Of a stretch of 24,184 nucleotides of DNA, positions 1-8,721 are shown in pieces; within the stretch, counting starts at the first letter, position 1; each line of letters opens with the position of its first letter. Origin of the DNA: an uncultured Eubacteriales bacterium (lineage in GTDB: Bacteria; Bacillota; Clostridia; Oscillospirales; CAG-272); the NCBI GenBank assembly GCA_934481325.1, contig CAKSPL010000007.1:1-24184 (forward strand), written 5' to 3'. Made by a program: the position numbers and the translations under genes. The notes beneath the pieces are model-generated. The model saw only the letters and a program-made list of their open reading frames with translations. It made no database searches and had not been told where the DNA came from.

Positions 1-130
1 AGCTGGTGTCGTGCAGAATGAAATCCTCGTCCAGAGCCTTGCCCGTGTAAATCTTTGCCGACGGATGCAGAACCGCGGCGGGAATCAGCAACGAAAGGCA
101 GAGCAAAAAGGCAAAAATCCGTGTTTTCAT
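1..130 (-). CDS. Secreted or membrane protein of unknown function, N-terminal fragment
   Basis: Only the first 43 residues are inside the window; the gene runs off the left edge. The visible part begins MKTRIFAFLLCLSLLIPAAV, a textbook signal peptide or membrane anchor (two basic residues, then about 16 hydrophobic ones). It is followed by the polar stretch HPSAKIYTGKALDEDFILHD. The ATG is preceded by GGGGGAAAGGAAT, a good ribosome binding site, which fixes the start. The gene lies 52 bp downstream of gyrA in the same direction and may be the last gene of that transcript. A GC-rich hairpin (GGGCGGG/CCCGCCC) lies in the gap without a T-run. Too little is visible to assign a family; export is inferred from the N-terminus alone. 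Confidence 0.7.
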   Translation of the reverse strand, partial: MKTRIFAFLLCLSLLIPAAVLHPSAKIYTGKALDEDFILHDTS

Positions 131-182
131 AGTATTCCTTTCCCCCTTGGCGGGGCGTTGGGCGGGGTTTTCCCGCCCGGAA

Positions 183-2798
183 TCATCCTTCCGAATCCTC
201 GGCGGGTGCCTCGTCGCCGGGTTCCTCGGTTGCGGGAGCGGTGTCGCCTGCGGCGGTCGCTTCCGCGGCGGTGGTCTCCTCGGCGGTCGCTTCCGTGGCG
301 GTCACTTCCGCATCGGTCGCTTCCGCGCCGTCGGCGGGTGCTTCCTCCGGCTCCTCGTGCGCCACGGTGGAGAAGCCCACAATCTTCTGCCCCTCGCCAA
401 GGCGCATCACAATCACGCCGGAGGCGGCGCGGGAATACTCGTTGATTGCCTTCACGGGCGTGCGGATGATGGTTCCCTGGTTGGTAATCAGCATCAGGTC
501 GTCCCCGTCGTCCACGGCGGCAATGCCGGCAAGCGCGCCGGTTTTTTCGGTCAGGTTGTGACAGCTTACGCCCATACAGCCCCTGCCCTTGGTGCGGAAC
601 TCCTCAAACGCGGTGCGTTTGCCGTAGCCGTTTTCGGTGACGGTAATCAGGCTCTTTTCGTCGTCTACCACCACGGCACCGACCACGTAGTCGCCCTCGC
701 GGAGCTTCACCCCGCGCACCCCGCGCGCGGTACGACCCATCCCCCGCACCGCACTCTCGGAAAAGCGCGTAGCGGAGCCGTTATGGGTGGCAAGCAGCAC
801 GTCCCGGTCGCCCTTGCTGCACATCACGAACAAAAGCTCATCTCCCTCGTCCAGGTTCAGTGCCTTTTTGCCGCCCTTACGCTGATATTCGTATTCCGAA
901 AGGAGCGTGCGCTTGATGACGCCGTTTTTCGTGACCATCGTGAGATAATCGTCCTCGGCAAAGCCCGGCACGCTGATCATCGCGGTGATGGTTTCGCCCT
1001 TTTCGGTTTCCAGCACGTTGACGATGCTGGTTCCCTTTGCCGTGCGGGAAGCCTCCGGAATCTGATATGCCTTGCGCATAAACACCTTGCCGGTGTTGGT
1101 GAACAGCATCAGGAAATCGTGGGAGTGAACCACCGCCACCTTTTCCACAAAGTCCTCGTCCTTGGTGGTCATCCCGATGATGCCCTTGCCGCCCTTGTGC
1201 TGTGCGGAATAGGTGTCGGCAGGCTGACGCTTGATATAGCCCGTGTGCGTGAGGGTAATCACGCAATCGTGCTTTTCAATCAGGTCTTCGAGCAGAATGT
1301 CGTCCTCCGCAGCCACGATTTCGGTGCGGCGTGCGTCGGCATATTTGCGGCGGATTTCGCCGATTTCGGTTTTGATAATCTCCTTGACCCTGCCTATATC
1401 GGCAAGAATCTCGCGGTACTCCTTAATCTGCGCGTAGAGCTTATTCAGCTCGTCCTCGATTTTCTGCCGTTCCAGCCCGGTCAGCTTGCCCATCGTCATA
1501 TCCACGATTGCCTGAGACTGCACCTCGGAGAGCCCGTATTTGTTTTGCAGGTTCTCCTTTGCCGCGGGGATAGACTCGGAATGGCGGAGCAAATCCACCA
1601 CCTCGTCGATATTGTCGCCCGCGATTTTATAGCCCTCCAGAATATGCGCGCGCGCCTCTGCCTTTTCCAGGTCGAATTTGGTGCGGCGAATAATCACATC
1701 CTCCTGATGGGCGATGTAGTGGTCGAGAATCTGCGGGAGCGAGAGCACTTTCGGCTCTCCGTTCACCAGTGCCAGCATATTGATGGCGCAGGTATCCTGC
1801 AACTGAGTGTTTTTGTAAAGCTGATTGAGAATGACCTGCCCGTTGGCATCCCGGCGGTAATGAATCATAATATTGATGCCGTTTCTGCCGTTGGAAACGT
1901 CCTTGATGTCGGTAATGCCGTCAATCTTTTTGTCCCTTACCAGTGCCGCAATTGCCTGCACCAGCATACTTTTGTTGACCTGATAGGGAATTTCGGTCAC
2001 GTGAATGACGTTTTTATCCTCGTCGATGTGGCATTTGGAGCGCACCATCACGCGCCCGCGCCCGGTTTTGTACGCCTCGATGATGCCGTTCACGCCGTAG
2101 CAGGTTGCCGCGGTGGGGAAATCGGGCCCCTTGATGAACTGCATCAGCTCCTCCACGGTGCATTCCGGATGCTCCATCCGGTACACGGTGGCGTCAATCA
2201 CCTCGCCGAGGTTGTGGGGCGGGATGTTGGTTGCCATCCCCACGGCGATGCCCACCGAACCGTTGACCAAGAGGTTCGGGAATCTGGAAGGAAGCACCGC
2301 AGGCTCCCGCAGGCGGTTGTCGAAGTTGGGGACGAACCGGACGACCTCTTTTTCCAAATCCGCCATCATCTCGTTGGAGATTTTGGCAAGCCGCGCCTCG
2401 GTATAACGGTAGGCGGCGGCGGAGTCCCCGTCTACGGAGCCGAAGTTGCCGTGCCCCTCTACGAGCGGGTAGCGAAGCGAGAAATCCTGCGCCATCCGTA
2501 CCATCGTGCCGTACACGGCGGAGTCGCCGTGCGGGTGATAGCGACCCAGCACGTTACCCACCGTGGTTGCCGACTTGCGGAACGGCTTGTCGGAGGTGAG
2601 GTGATCCTCATACATTGCGTACAGAATGCGGCGTTGACCCGGCTTCATCCCGTCCCTCACGTCCGGGAGCGCACGGGACATAATCACGGACATAGAGTAT
2701 TCGATAAACGCCTGCTTGACGCGTTTCTCCATATCCACGTTTTCTATTTTCTGATCCGGAAATTCAATATTTCCGCTGTGTTCGGTTTTACGTTCCAC
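183..2798 (-). CDS. gyrA: DNA gyrase subunit A
   Basis: GyrA is the DNA-breaking subunit of the A2B2 gyrase that introduces negative supercoils. From a GTG start the protein has 871 residues, normal for the family. The GTG is chosen because AGAAAGGAC lies 7 nt upstream; an in-frame TTG 33 bp earlier has no ribosome binding site. The breakage-reunion domain shows RYHPHGDSAVY (about 87-96) and the catalytic Tyr132 in AAAYRYTEAR. The C-terminal beta-pinwheel carries the GyrA-box QHKGGKG, which separates it from ParC. The residue equivalent to E. coli Asp87 is Gly97 (SAVYGTMVRM), where most bacteria have an acidic residue. The last 55-60 residues are a disordered Glu/Ala/Thr tail encoded by imperfect 30-bp repeats. 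The gene lies 45 bp downstream of the PfkB kinase gene, in the gyrB transcript. Confidence 0.97.
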   Translation of the reverse strand: MERKTEHSGNIEFPDQKIENVDMEKRVKQAFIEYSMSVIMSRALPDVRDGMKPGQRRILYAMYEDHLTSDKPFRKSATTVGNVLGRYHPHGDSAVYGTMVRMAQDFSLRYPLVEGHGNFGSVDGDSAAAYRYTEARLAKISNEMMADLEKEVVRFVPNFDNRLREPAVLPSRFPNLLVNGSVGIAVGMATNIPPHNLGEVIDATVYRMEHPECTVEELMQFIKGPDFPTAATCYGVNGIIEAYKTGRGRVMVRSKCHIDEDKNVIHVTEIPYQVNKSMLVQAIAALVRDKKIDGITDIKDVSNGRNGINIMIHYRRDANGQVILNQLYKNTQLQDTCAINMLALVNGEPKVLSLPQILDHYIAHQEDVIIRRTKFDLEKAEARAHILEGYKIAGDNIDEVVDLLRHSESIPAAKENLQNKYGLSEVQSQAIVDMTMGKLTGLERQKIEDELNKLYAQIKEYREILADIGRVKEIIKTEIGEIRRKYADARRTEIVAAEDDILLEDLIEKHDCVITLTHTGYIKRQPADTYSAQHKGGKGIIGMTTKDEDFVEKVAVVHSHDFLMLFTNTGKVFMRKAYQIPEASRTAKGTSIVNVLETEKGETITAMISVPGFAEDDYLTMVTKNGVIKRTLLSEYEYQRKGGKKALNLDEGDELLFVMCSKGDRDVLLATHNGSATRFSESAVRGMGRTARGVRGVKLREGDYVVGAVVVDDEKSLITVTENGYGKRTAFEEFRTKGRGCMGVSCHNLTEKTGALAGIAAVDDGDDLMLITNQGTIIRTPVKAINEYSRAASGVIVMRLGEGQKIVGFSTVAHEEPEEAPADGAEATDAEVTATEATAEETTAAEATAAGDTAPATEEPGDEAPAEDSEG
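251..340. repeat. Imperfect 30-bp tandem repeat inside the 3' end of gyrA
   Basis: The block CGGTCGCTTCCG recurs at a 30-bp period (near positions 253, 283 and 313). It encodes a 10-residue periodic Ala/Thr/Glu-rich tail of GyrA. It looks like local slippage expansion of a disordered acidic tail, and copy number could vary between strains. Confidence 0.65.
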
Positions 2799-2843
2799 TT
2801 TTTCGTCCTTTCTGTTGCCGCGCGCCGGCAACGGGAGTTTGTC

Positions 2844-4094
2844 TTAATTTCTGTCGGAGTTCTTCGGTCTCCCCCTGCCGCGGCGTTTGCCGGGTTCCCC
2901 GGCATTTCCGTTTTTCTCCGCCTGCTTCTCTTGAAGGGAATACCGGCATTCCTCCGCAAAAGTATCGTCTGCGTCAGAGTCGTTTTTCGGAAAATCCCGG
3001 AAAAGCTCCTGCAACAGCGTCATAAAGTCCGCTGTTTTGCTGAGCTCTGCCAGTTTTTCGGGGTCTGGCGGGTTCCTGTGGTACGGAAAATCGGAGGAAT
3101 CCTCCTGTTCTTCCGCTCCGGCTTCTCCGGAGTTTTCCCCTCCGGTTTCCCCGGCGGTTTTCTCCGCGGACTCCTCTCCGTTTTCCTCCGGAAAATCCTC
3201 CAGCCCCGGGATTTCCGGCGGCTTTTTTACTTCAATGTGGTCGACGGCGCAGGCGGTGGCGGCTTCCATCGATTCGTCCGGCTCCTCCCCGCGCAAAACC
3301 GAGGCAACGAACCCGGCAAGAAACGCGTCTCCCGCGCCTACCGTGGTGCGCACCTCAACCTCCGGTGCCTGCCGCACGAAAACGCCTTCCTCCCCCGCAT
3401 AAACCGCGCCCTTTTTGCCCGCGGTGCAGATGACGCGCACCTCCGGGTGACTCTCGTGCCATTTCTGTGCCAGCGCGGCAACGTTTTTTAGGGTGTGGGG
3501 AACCGGTTCTCCCGCCAGCTCCGCCAATTCCGCCGCGTTGGGCTTGATGTAGTCCGGTTGCCCGCAGGTTCCCGCCGCGAGAGCCGCGCCGGAGCTGTCC
3601 AGAAAGGTTTTTGCCCCCTTCTCGTTTGCCATAGCAATCACCCGGGCGTAAATATCAGACGGTAGCCCCTCGGGCAGGCTCCCGCACAGGAGCAGGGCGT
3701 CGTATCTTCCTTTTTCCAGCAGGGAAAGCAGTCTCTCCGTTTCTTCCTCGCCGACGGGGCCGCCAAGCTCGTTGATTTCGGTGGTTTTGCCGTCCGGCTC
3801 CACCAGCTTGACGTTTTCCCTCACCCCGCACGCCGTGGGGATTGTGATGACCTTCACCCCGCGCGCGAGAAGCATTTTCTCCGCCATTTCTCCTGCCGTT
3901 CCGCCGGAAAAGGTGTAAACCGTTACCCGCACACCCTCTTTTTTCAGTGCCAGAGCCGCGTTTGCACCCTTACTGCCAAGGCAGATTTCCGCGCGCCCCG
4001 TGCGGTACAGGTTGCCCGCGTACAGATGACTGTCCACATAATACACCCGGTCAATCCCCGGGTTGGGGCAAAAAACCGCTGCCGTTTTGCTCAT
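2844..4094 (-). CDS. PfkB-family sugar-phosphate kinase with acidic C-terminal tail
   Basis: A 416-residue ribokinase/PfkB-fold kinase, closest in motifs to 1-phosphofructokinase and tagatose-6-phosphate kinase (FruK/LacC type). Visible motifs: NPGIDRVYYV (11-20), GSKGANAALAL (40-50), INELGGP (107-113), GSLPEGLP (138-145), KPNAAEL (184-190), and the anion hole with catalytic base TVGAGDAF (251-258, Asp256). The usual family has about 310 residues. Here about 115 extra residues follow: a Glu/Gly/Ala/Ser-rich acidic segment, then a basic end with KRRGRGRPKN (403-412), which resembles an AT-hook. Its ATG overlaps the gyrB stop by 4 nt (ATGA), so it is probably translationally coupled to gyrB. 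No sugar transporter or regulator lies nearby, so the substrate cannot be read from context. The kinase fold is secure, substrate unknown. Confidence 0.88.
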   Translation of the reverse strand: MSKTAAVFCPNPGIDRVYYVDSHLYAGNLYRTGRAEICLGSKGANAALALKKEGVRVTVYTFSGGTAGEMAEKMLLARGVKVITIPTACGVRENVKLVEPDGKTTEINELGGPVGEEETERLLSLLEKGRYDALLLCGSLPEGLPSDIYARVIAMANEKGAKTFLDSSGAALAAGTCGQPDYIKPNAAELAELAGEPVPHTLKNVAALAQKWHESHPEVRVICTAGKKGAVYAGEEGVFVRQAPEVEVRTTVGAGDAFLAGFVASVLRGEEPDESMEAATACAVDHIEVKKPPEIPGLEDFPEENGEESAEKTAGETGGENSGEAGAEEQEDSSDFPYHRNPPDPEKLAELSKTADFMTLLQELFRDFPKNDSDADDTFAEECRYSLQEKQAEKNGNAGEPGKRRGRGRPKNSDRN

Positions 4095-6055
4095 ATATCC
4101 AGGTTCTCCGCAAATTTTGCGTTTTCTTCGATAAACACGCGGCGGGGGTCAACCTCGTCGCCCATCAGCGTGGAGAAAATCTGGTCGCACCGGATGGCGT
4201 CCTCCATCGTGACCCGCAACAAAATCCGCTTTTCGGGGTCCATCGTGGTTTCCCACAGCTGGTCCGGGTCCATTTCACCAAGACCTTTGTACCGGTCGGC
4301 TTCGATGTTTTTGCCGCCGAGTTCCGCAATCAGGAGGTCGCGCTCCTCGTCGGAGTAGGCGTACCGCTCGTTTCCGTCCTTTGCCCCGCGGCGGTAGACC
4401 TTATAGAGCGGCGGCTTGGCAAGAAAGATATGCCCTTCCTCAATCAGCTGCTTCATATGGCGGAAGAAGAAAGTCAGCAACAGAATCTGAATGTGCGCGC
4501 CGTCCACGTCGGCATCCGCCATCAGAATGATTTTGCCGTAACGCAGTTTTGCCATATCAAATTCTTCCCCGATGCCGCAACCCAGTGCCTGGATAATCGG
4601 GATGACCGACGGGTTGGCGTACACCTTGTCCAGGCGGCTTTTTTCCACGTTCAGAATTTTGCCGCGCAACGGCAGAATCGCCTGGAACCGCGGGTCGCGC
4701 CCGAGTTTCGCCGAACCGCCTGCGGAATCTCCCTCCACCAGGTACACCTCGGTCAGCTCCTTGCGGCGGTCGGTACAGTCGGAGAGCTTGCCCGGCAGGG
4801 TCATACTTTCCAGTCCGTTTTTGCGGCGGGTCAGCTCCCGCGCCTTGCGTGCCGCCTCCCGCGCCCGGTTGGCAGTGAGTGCTTTGTCCACAATCAAACG
4901 CCCCACGGCGGGGTTTTCGTCCAGATATTCGGTCAGTTTGGCGGTTACCAGACCTTCCACAAACGAGCGAATCTCGGCGTTGCCGAGCTTGGTTTTGGTC
5001 TGCCCCTCAAACTGCGCTTCCTTCAGCTTGACCGACACCACGGCGGTCAAACCCTCGCGCACGTCGTCGCCCGAAAGGTTCTTTTCGTCCGCCTTCATCG
5101 CGCCGCAACGCCGCGCGTAATCGTTGATGACCTTGGTCATCGCGTTCTTGAAGCCGACCTCGTGCGTGCCGCCCTCCAGCGTGTTGATGTCGTTGGCAAA
5201 GGTGAGCAGGGACTCATTGTAGGTATCGGTATACTGCAACGCCACCTCCGCAATGGTGCGGGCGGGCTTGCCGTTCACGTCCGCGGTTTTTTCGGCGCGC
5301 ATATAAATTACTTCCGGGTGGATGAGCTGACAGTGCTTCTGCTCGTTGATGTAAGAGACAAAAGACCGGATGCCGCCCTCGTATTCCAGCCGCTCGTGCT
5401 TGATATTTTCCGCGTCGCGCTGGTCGGTGATGGAAATGTACACCCCCGCGTTGAGGAACGCCTGCTCGCGAAGCCGCCGCAGGAGCGTTTCGTAGTCAAA
5501 CACCACCTCGTCAAAAATCTCCGCGTCGGGTTTGAAGCGCACGTAAAGCCCGTGTTTTTCGGTCGGCCCCTCGTCCCGGAAGGCGCGCGCCACCGCGCCG
5601 CGTTCAAACCGCTCGGTATATCTTCTGCCGCAATAACAGCTTTCAATTTCAATCCATTCGGACAGCGCGTTTACCACCGAGGAGCCCACCCCGTGAAGCC
5701 CGCCCGAGAACTCGTAGCCGTTGCCGTCAAACTTGCCGCCGGCGTGCAGCACGGTAAAAATCACTTCCAGCGTCGGAATCCCCATTTTCGGGTGAATCCC
5801 GCCGGGAATCCCCTGCCCGTCATCCTGCACCGAAACCGAGCCGTCCGGCAGGAGCGTCACGTCAATCTGCTTGCATCTGCCCGCCAGTGCCTCGTCAATC
5901 GAGTTGTCCACAATTTCGTACACCAGGTGGTGAAGCCCGCGCAATGAGGTGGAACCGATATACATCCCCGGTCTTCGGCGCACCGCCTCCAACCCTTCCA
6001 GTACCTGTATCTGACTGTCATCGTAAACCTGTCTCGTTTCTTCGTTGTTAGCCAT
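4091..6055 (-). CDS. gyrB: DNA gyrase subunit B
   Basis: GyrB supplies the ATPase and TOPRIM metal site of gyrase. The 654 residues match the usual Gram-positive length. The GHKL ATPase domain shows EIVDNSIDEA (47-56, catalytic Glu47, Asn51), QDDGQGIP (77-84) and GGLHGVGSSVVNALS (118-132). The TOPRIM domain has EGDSAGGSA (441-449) and the acidic DADVDGAH (514-521). RYKGLGEM (588-595) and a C-terminal IFSTLMGDEVDPRR motif complete it. The ATG has GAGAAAGGGAGAGAT just upstream. It lies 17 bp after remB, and its TGA overlaps the start of the kinase gene. GyrB rather than ParE is supported by the dnaN-recF-remB context and the partner gyrA downstream. Confidence 0.98.
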   Translation of the reverse strand: MANNEETRQVYDDSQIQVLEGLEAVRRRPGMYIGSTSLRGLHHLVYEIVDNSIDEALAGRCKQIDVTLLPDGSVSVQDDGQGIPGGIHPKMGIPTLEVIFTVLHAGGKFDGNGYEFSGGLHGVGSSVVNALSEWIEIESCYCGRRYTERFERGAVARAFRDEGPTEKHGLYVRFKPDAEIFDEVVFDYETLLRRLREQAFLNAGVYISITDQRDAENIKHERLEYEGGIRSFVSYINEQKHCQLIHPEVIYMRAEKTADVNGKPARTIAEVALQYTDTYNESLLTFANDINTLEGGTHEVGFKNAMTKVINDYARRCGAMKADEKNLSGDDVREGLTAVVSVKLKEAQFEGQTKTKLGNAEIRSFVEGLVTAKLTEYLDENPAVGRLIVDKALTANRAREAARKARELTRRKNGLESMTLPGKLSDCTDRRKELTEVYLVEGDSAGGSAKLGRDPRFQAILPLRGKILNVEKSRLDKVYANPSVIPIIQALGCGIGEEFDMAKLRYGKIILMADADVDGAHIQILLLTFFFRHMKQLIEEGHIFLAKPPLYKVYRRGAKDGNERYAYSDEERDLLIAELGGKNIEADRYKGLGEMDPDQLWETTMDPEKRILLRVTMEDAIRCDQIFSTLMGDEVDPRRVFIEENAKFAENLDI

Positions 6056-6072
6056 ATCTCTCCCTTTCTCCG

Positions 6073-6360
6073 TTACTGTTTATCCTGAATTTTATTATCT
6101 TCCGAGTTGTAGATGCTCTCCTGCCGCCCCGCCAGCGTGAGTGAGGAAAGCTGGGAAAAGCAGATTTTTTCCTTTCCGCCCTCCCGGTAAAGGACGAACG
6201 CCTTCGGCACCTCCGTCCCGGCACTTTCCACCGCGTTTGCCTTTTCGGCGGCGGCGAGATACCGGCGCGTAATCCCGCTGACGGTTGCCGTATCCGCATC
6301 AAAAATGCCGATAATTTCCTTTTCCCTGATATTTTTACTGTTTCCGATATGCAAAAACAT
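6073..6360 (-). CDS. remB: RemB-like (DUF370) regulatory protein
   Basis: A 95-residue protein starting MFLHIGNSKNI, the hallmark N-terminus of the DUF370/RemB family (YaaB in Bacillus subtilis), with the family's later serine-rich segment at CFSQLSSLTLAGR. In Bacillus the related RemA and RemB proteins act in control of biofilm matrix genes; a DNA-binding role here is inferred from the family. The start is chosen at the conserved MFLHIG, 2 nt after the recF stop, with GGAAGG upstream overlapping the end of recF. Position between recF and gyrB is exactly the conserved one in Firmicutes. A long middle segment (about residues 33-60, Ala/Glu-rich) is typical of the longer RemB branch. Confidence 0.85.
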   Translation of the reverse strand: MFLHIGNSKNIREKEIIGIFDADTATVSGITRRYLAAAEKANAVESAGTEVPKAFVLYREGGKEKICFSQLSSLTLAGRQESIYNSEDNKIQDKQ

Positions 6361-6362
6361 AG

Positions 6363-7469
6363 TTATCCTTCCGCAAACGTTCCGTTCTGCACGAAAATTT
6401 TTCGCCCGTTCGGCGTTCCGTCCCGCTCGCAAGTGGTTAAAATTACTTGCCTGCCGCGGATTTTCTGCAACAGGTACTCCCGCCGCGCGGCATCCAATTC
6501 CGAGAGGACGTCGTCAAAGAGGAACACCGGATACTCCCCGCAATCCTCCCGGCAGATTTCCCCCTCCGCCATTTTCAGTGCCAGCGCAAGGGAACGCTGT
6601 TGCCCCTGGGAGCAAAAGCTCCGCGCGCTTTTTCCGTTGAGCGTGATTTCCACGTCGTCCTTGTGCGTGCCCCAGAGCGTGGCTCCCGCCGCAATCTCTC
6701 TTGCAGTGTTTTCGGTCAGCTTTCTGAAAAAGAACGCTTCCAGCGCGGCGGCGTCGCCGTAAAGCCCGGTCTGCTCCTTTGCCGCGCCGAGATATTGCAG
6801 TCCCGGTACCTCGCGCGTGCCGGTCATTTCCGCAAAGCATTCCTTCACGTATTTTTCCGCCTTGCCCACGTACCGGTAGCGGTAAGCGGCAATCACCGCC
6901 GCCTCGTGTGCCAGCTGAGCCGACCACACCTCGCCGGTTTCGGCAAAAAGCCGGGGGTTTTCCTCCGCCTCGCGCAACAGGGCGTTGCGTTGCTTGAGAA
7001 GCTGATTGTAGCGTTGCAGGGAGCGCAGATACAGCGGCTCACTGCCGCACACCGCAATGTCGAGAAACTGCCGCCGCTCGGCAGGCCCCTCCTTCACCAG
7101 GGACAAATGCTCCGGGGAAAACAGCACCGCGCGAAACTCCCCCACAAGCTCGGAAACGCGACGGATGGGAACCCTGTTTTTTTCCAGCGTCCGCACCCTG
7201 CCGGGAATCAGCCGCGCCGTGATGTTCTGCTCCCTCCCGTGCCCCGAAAAGTCCACGGAAATGACCGAAAAGGGGTCGCCGAAGCGAATCAGCTCATTGC
7301 CCGTCTGCCCGCGGAAGCTCTTGCCGATGGCGGCGTAATAAACGGCTTCCAACAGGTTGGTCTTGCCCTGCGCGTTCTCTCCGGAAAGGACGTTGATTCC
7401 GTCACAGAACGAAACCGCCGCGTGCGCAATGTTGCGAAAGGAGGTTACTTCTATTTTCCGGCAAATCAT
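6363..7469 (-). CDS. recF: DNA replication and repair protein RecF
   Basis: RecF is an ABC/SMC-like ATPase that with RecO and RecR loads RecA on gapped DNA at stalled forks. The 368 residues show the Walker A motif GENAQGKT (30-37), the ABC signature SQGQQRS (287-293) and the Walker B motif PVFLFDDVLSELD (314-326), in the order and spacing expected for RecF. FSPEHLSLVKEGPAERRQFLD (about 118-137, in two adjoining parts) is also characteristic. Its ATG shares one base with the dnaN stop (TAATG), so the two are translationally coupled. The small S4-like gene (yaaA) often found between dnaN and recF in Firmicutes is absent. Confidence 0.97.
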   Translation of the reverse strand: MICRKIEVTSFRNIAHAAVSFCDGINVLSGENAQGKTNLLEAVYYAAIGKSFRGQTGNELIRFGDPFSVISVDFSGHGREQNITARLIPGRVRTLEKNRVPIRRVSELVGEFRAVLFSPEHLSLVKEGPAERRQFLDIAVCGSEPLYLRSLQRYNQLLKQRNALLREAEENPRLFAETGEVWSAQLAHEAAVIAAYRYRYVGKAEKYVKECFAEMTGTREVPGLQYLGAAKEQTGLYGDAAALEAFFFRKLTENTAREIAAGATLWGTHKDDVEITLNGKSARSFCSQGQQRSLALALKMAEGEICREDCGEYPVFLFDDVLSELDAARREYLLQKIRGRQVILTTCERDGTPNGRKIFVQNGTFAEG

Positions 7470-8623
7470 TATTCCTTCATTTTGACCGGCAACAGCATAA
7501 AGAGATCCTCCGTGCCGTCCTCCTTGCCCTCGTCCGGCTCGATGTTAATGCTGGTCAGGGGCGAGGAGAGAGAAATCAGCAGCTTGTTTGCGTCACAGGC
7601 GCGCACCGCTTCAATCAAATATTTGTTGTTGAAGGCAATGAGAATATCGCCCCCGTCGTGCTCTACCTCCAATTCGTCATAGGTACTGCCGGCAGAGCTG
7701 GTGGCAAGAATTTTCAGCACGCCCTCCTCCAGCTCCAGCTTGACGTGGGACTGCATCCGCCCCGAGATTTTCTCCTCGGTAATCAGAGCCGCGCGATCCA
7801 GTGCGGAAAGGAATGCGTCACGCTCCACCTTGACGTGAATTTTATGCTGACGAATAATGATGCGGTCAAAATCGATATATTCGCCCTCCAGGAGCCGGGA
7901 GAAAAAGATAATCCCGCCCAAGCAGAAGATAATGTGCTTGCGCATCATATGAATCCGCACCTTTTCGTCTCCGTAGCCGATCAGGCGCACCAGCTCGTTT
8001 ACGGTTTTAATCGGCACGATAAAGCGATAATTGAGGTCACTGCCGTCCTTGTTGTTATTGTCAATCTGCGCCGCGGTGGTGCATTTGGCAAGGCGGAAGC
8101 TGTCACACGCCACCAGCATCAGCCGGTCGCCCTTCACGTCGAAATAACAGCCGTTCAGAATCGGGCGGCGTTGATCGTCGGTTGCCATTGCGTGCATCGT
8201 TTTCCCAAGCATCGTGCGCAGCGTCCCCTCCGTCAGGGTAAAGCCGCGCTCACTTTCCAGCATCGGAAGATCCGGGAAATCCGCACCGTTCAGCGCGCTC
8301 ATCTTATGGGAGAACTTGCCGCTTTCCATCGTGGCAATCAGCTGAGAATTGACGGTAAGAGTCACGTCCCCCTCGCTCATCACGCGCAGGGTCTGTACAA
8401 ATTTCTGTGCGTTGATGATAAAGGTGCCCTCCTCCATAACCTTTGCCTCCACGCTCACGCGCACGCCCTTTTCCAAGTCGTAGGTGGTCATCGTGCAAAC
8501 ATCCGGGTGCTTTGCTTCAATCAGAATCCCCTCGGTGGCGGTAAGAGTGGACTTTCCCGAGGTGGCGCACATCAGCGGGGCTGTGGCGGTGAGAATCTGC
8601 TGGCGGTCAAACGTGATTTTCAT
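7469..8623 (-). CDS. dnaN: DNA polymerase III beta subunit (sliding clamp)
   Basis: The beta clamp encircles DNA and holds the replicative polymerase and mismatch repair proteins on it. The 384-residue length and three-fold clamp architecture fit. Recognisable stretches include SALNGADFPDLP (about 108-119) ahead of domain II, the DDQRRPILNGCYF segment in the middle, and the C-terminal LLPVKM, equivalent to the M-P-(M/V)-R-L type end that lines the peptide-binding groove. AAAAGGAG lies 6 nt before the ATG. The gene is 800 bp from dnaA across the putative origin, and its stop overlaps recF. A weak -10 (TATACT, minus strand, about 8706-8711) lies in the origin region, but no convincing -35 is seen. 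Confidence 0.97.
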   Translation of the reverse strand: MKITFDRQQILTATAPLMCATSGKSTLTATEGILIEAKHPDVCTMTTYDLEKGVRVSVEAKVMEEGTFIINAQKFVQTLRVMSEGDVTLTVNSQLIATMESGKFSHKMSALNGADFPDLPMLESERGFTLTEGTLRTMLGKTMHAMATDDQRRPILNGCYFDVKGDRLMLVACDSFRLAKCTTAAQIDNNNKDGSDLNYRFIVPIKTVNELVRLIGYGDEKVRIHMMRKHIIFCLGGIIFFSRLLEGEYIDFDRIIIRQHKIHVKVERDAFLSALDRAALITEEKISGRMQSHVKLELEEGVLKILATSSAGSTYDELEVEHDGGDILIAFNNKYLIEAVRACDANKLLISLSSPLTSINIEPDEGKEDGTEDLFMLLPVKMKE

Positions 8624-8721
8624 AAAAAACTCCTTTTCTCGATTGGCGGCGCGAAGCGTCCGCTATAAAAGTGGGATAGTTGGGATAGTAATCTCGTAGT
8701 AACAGTATAGTCTGTTGAAAC

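Noticed and set aside
2441..2460. His in GyrA EGHGNFG as a quinolone-resistance change
   Set aside because: From memory of Firmicute GyrA sequences (for example Bacillus subtilis) His is the normal residue there.
2799..2831. TTG start for gyrA at 2831
   Set aside because: No Shine-Dalgarno sequence upstream, while GTG at 2798 has AGAAAGGAC at proper spacing.
147..3491. Very long open frame on the plus strand opposite gyrA and the kinase
   Set aside because: It is antisense to two well supported genes, has His/Arg/Val-rich low-complexity composition typical of GC-rich shadow frames, and has no ribosome binding site or family motif.
3947..5947. Long plus-strand frame opposite gyrB
   Set aside because: Antisense shadow of gyrB; gyrB shows all catalytic motifs.
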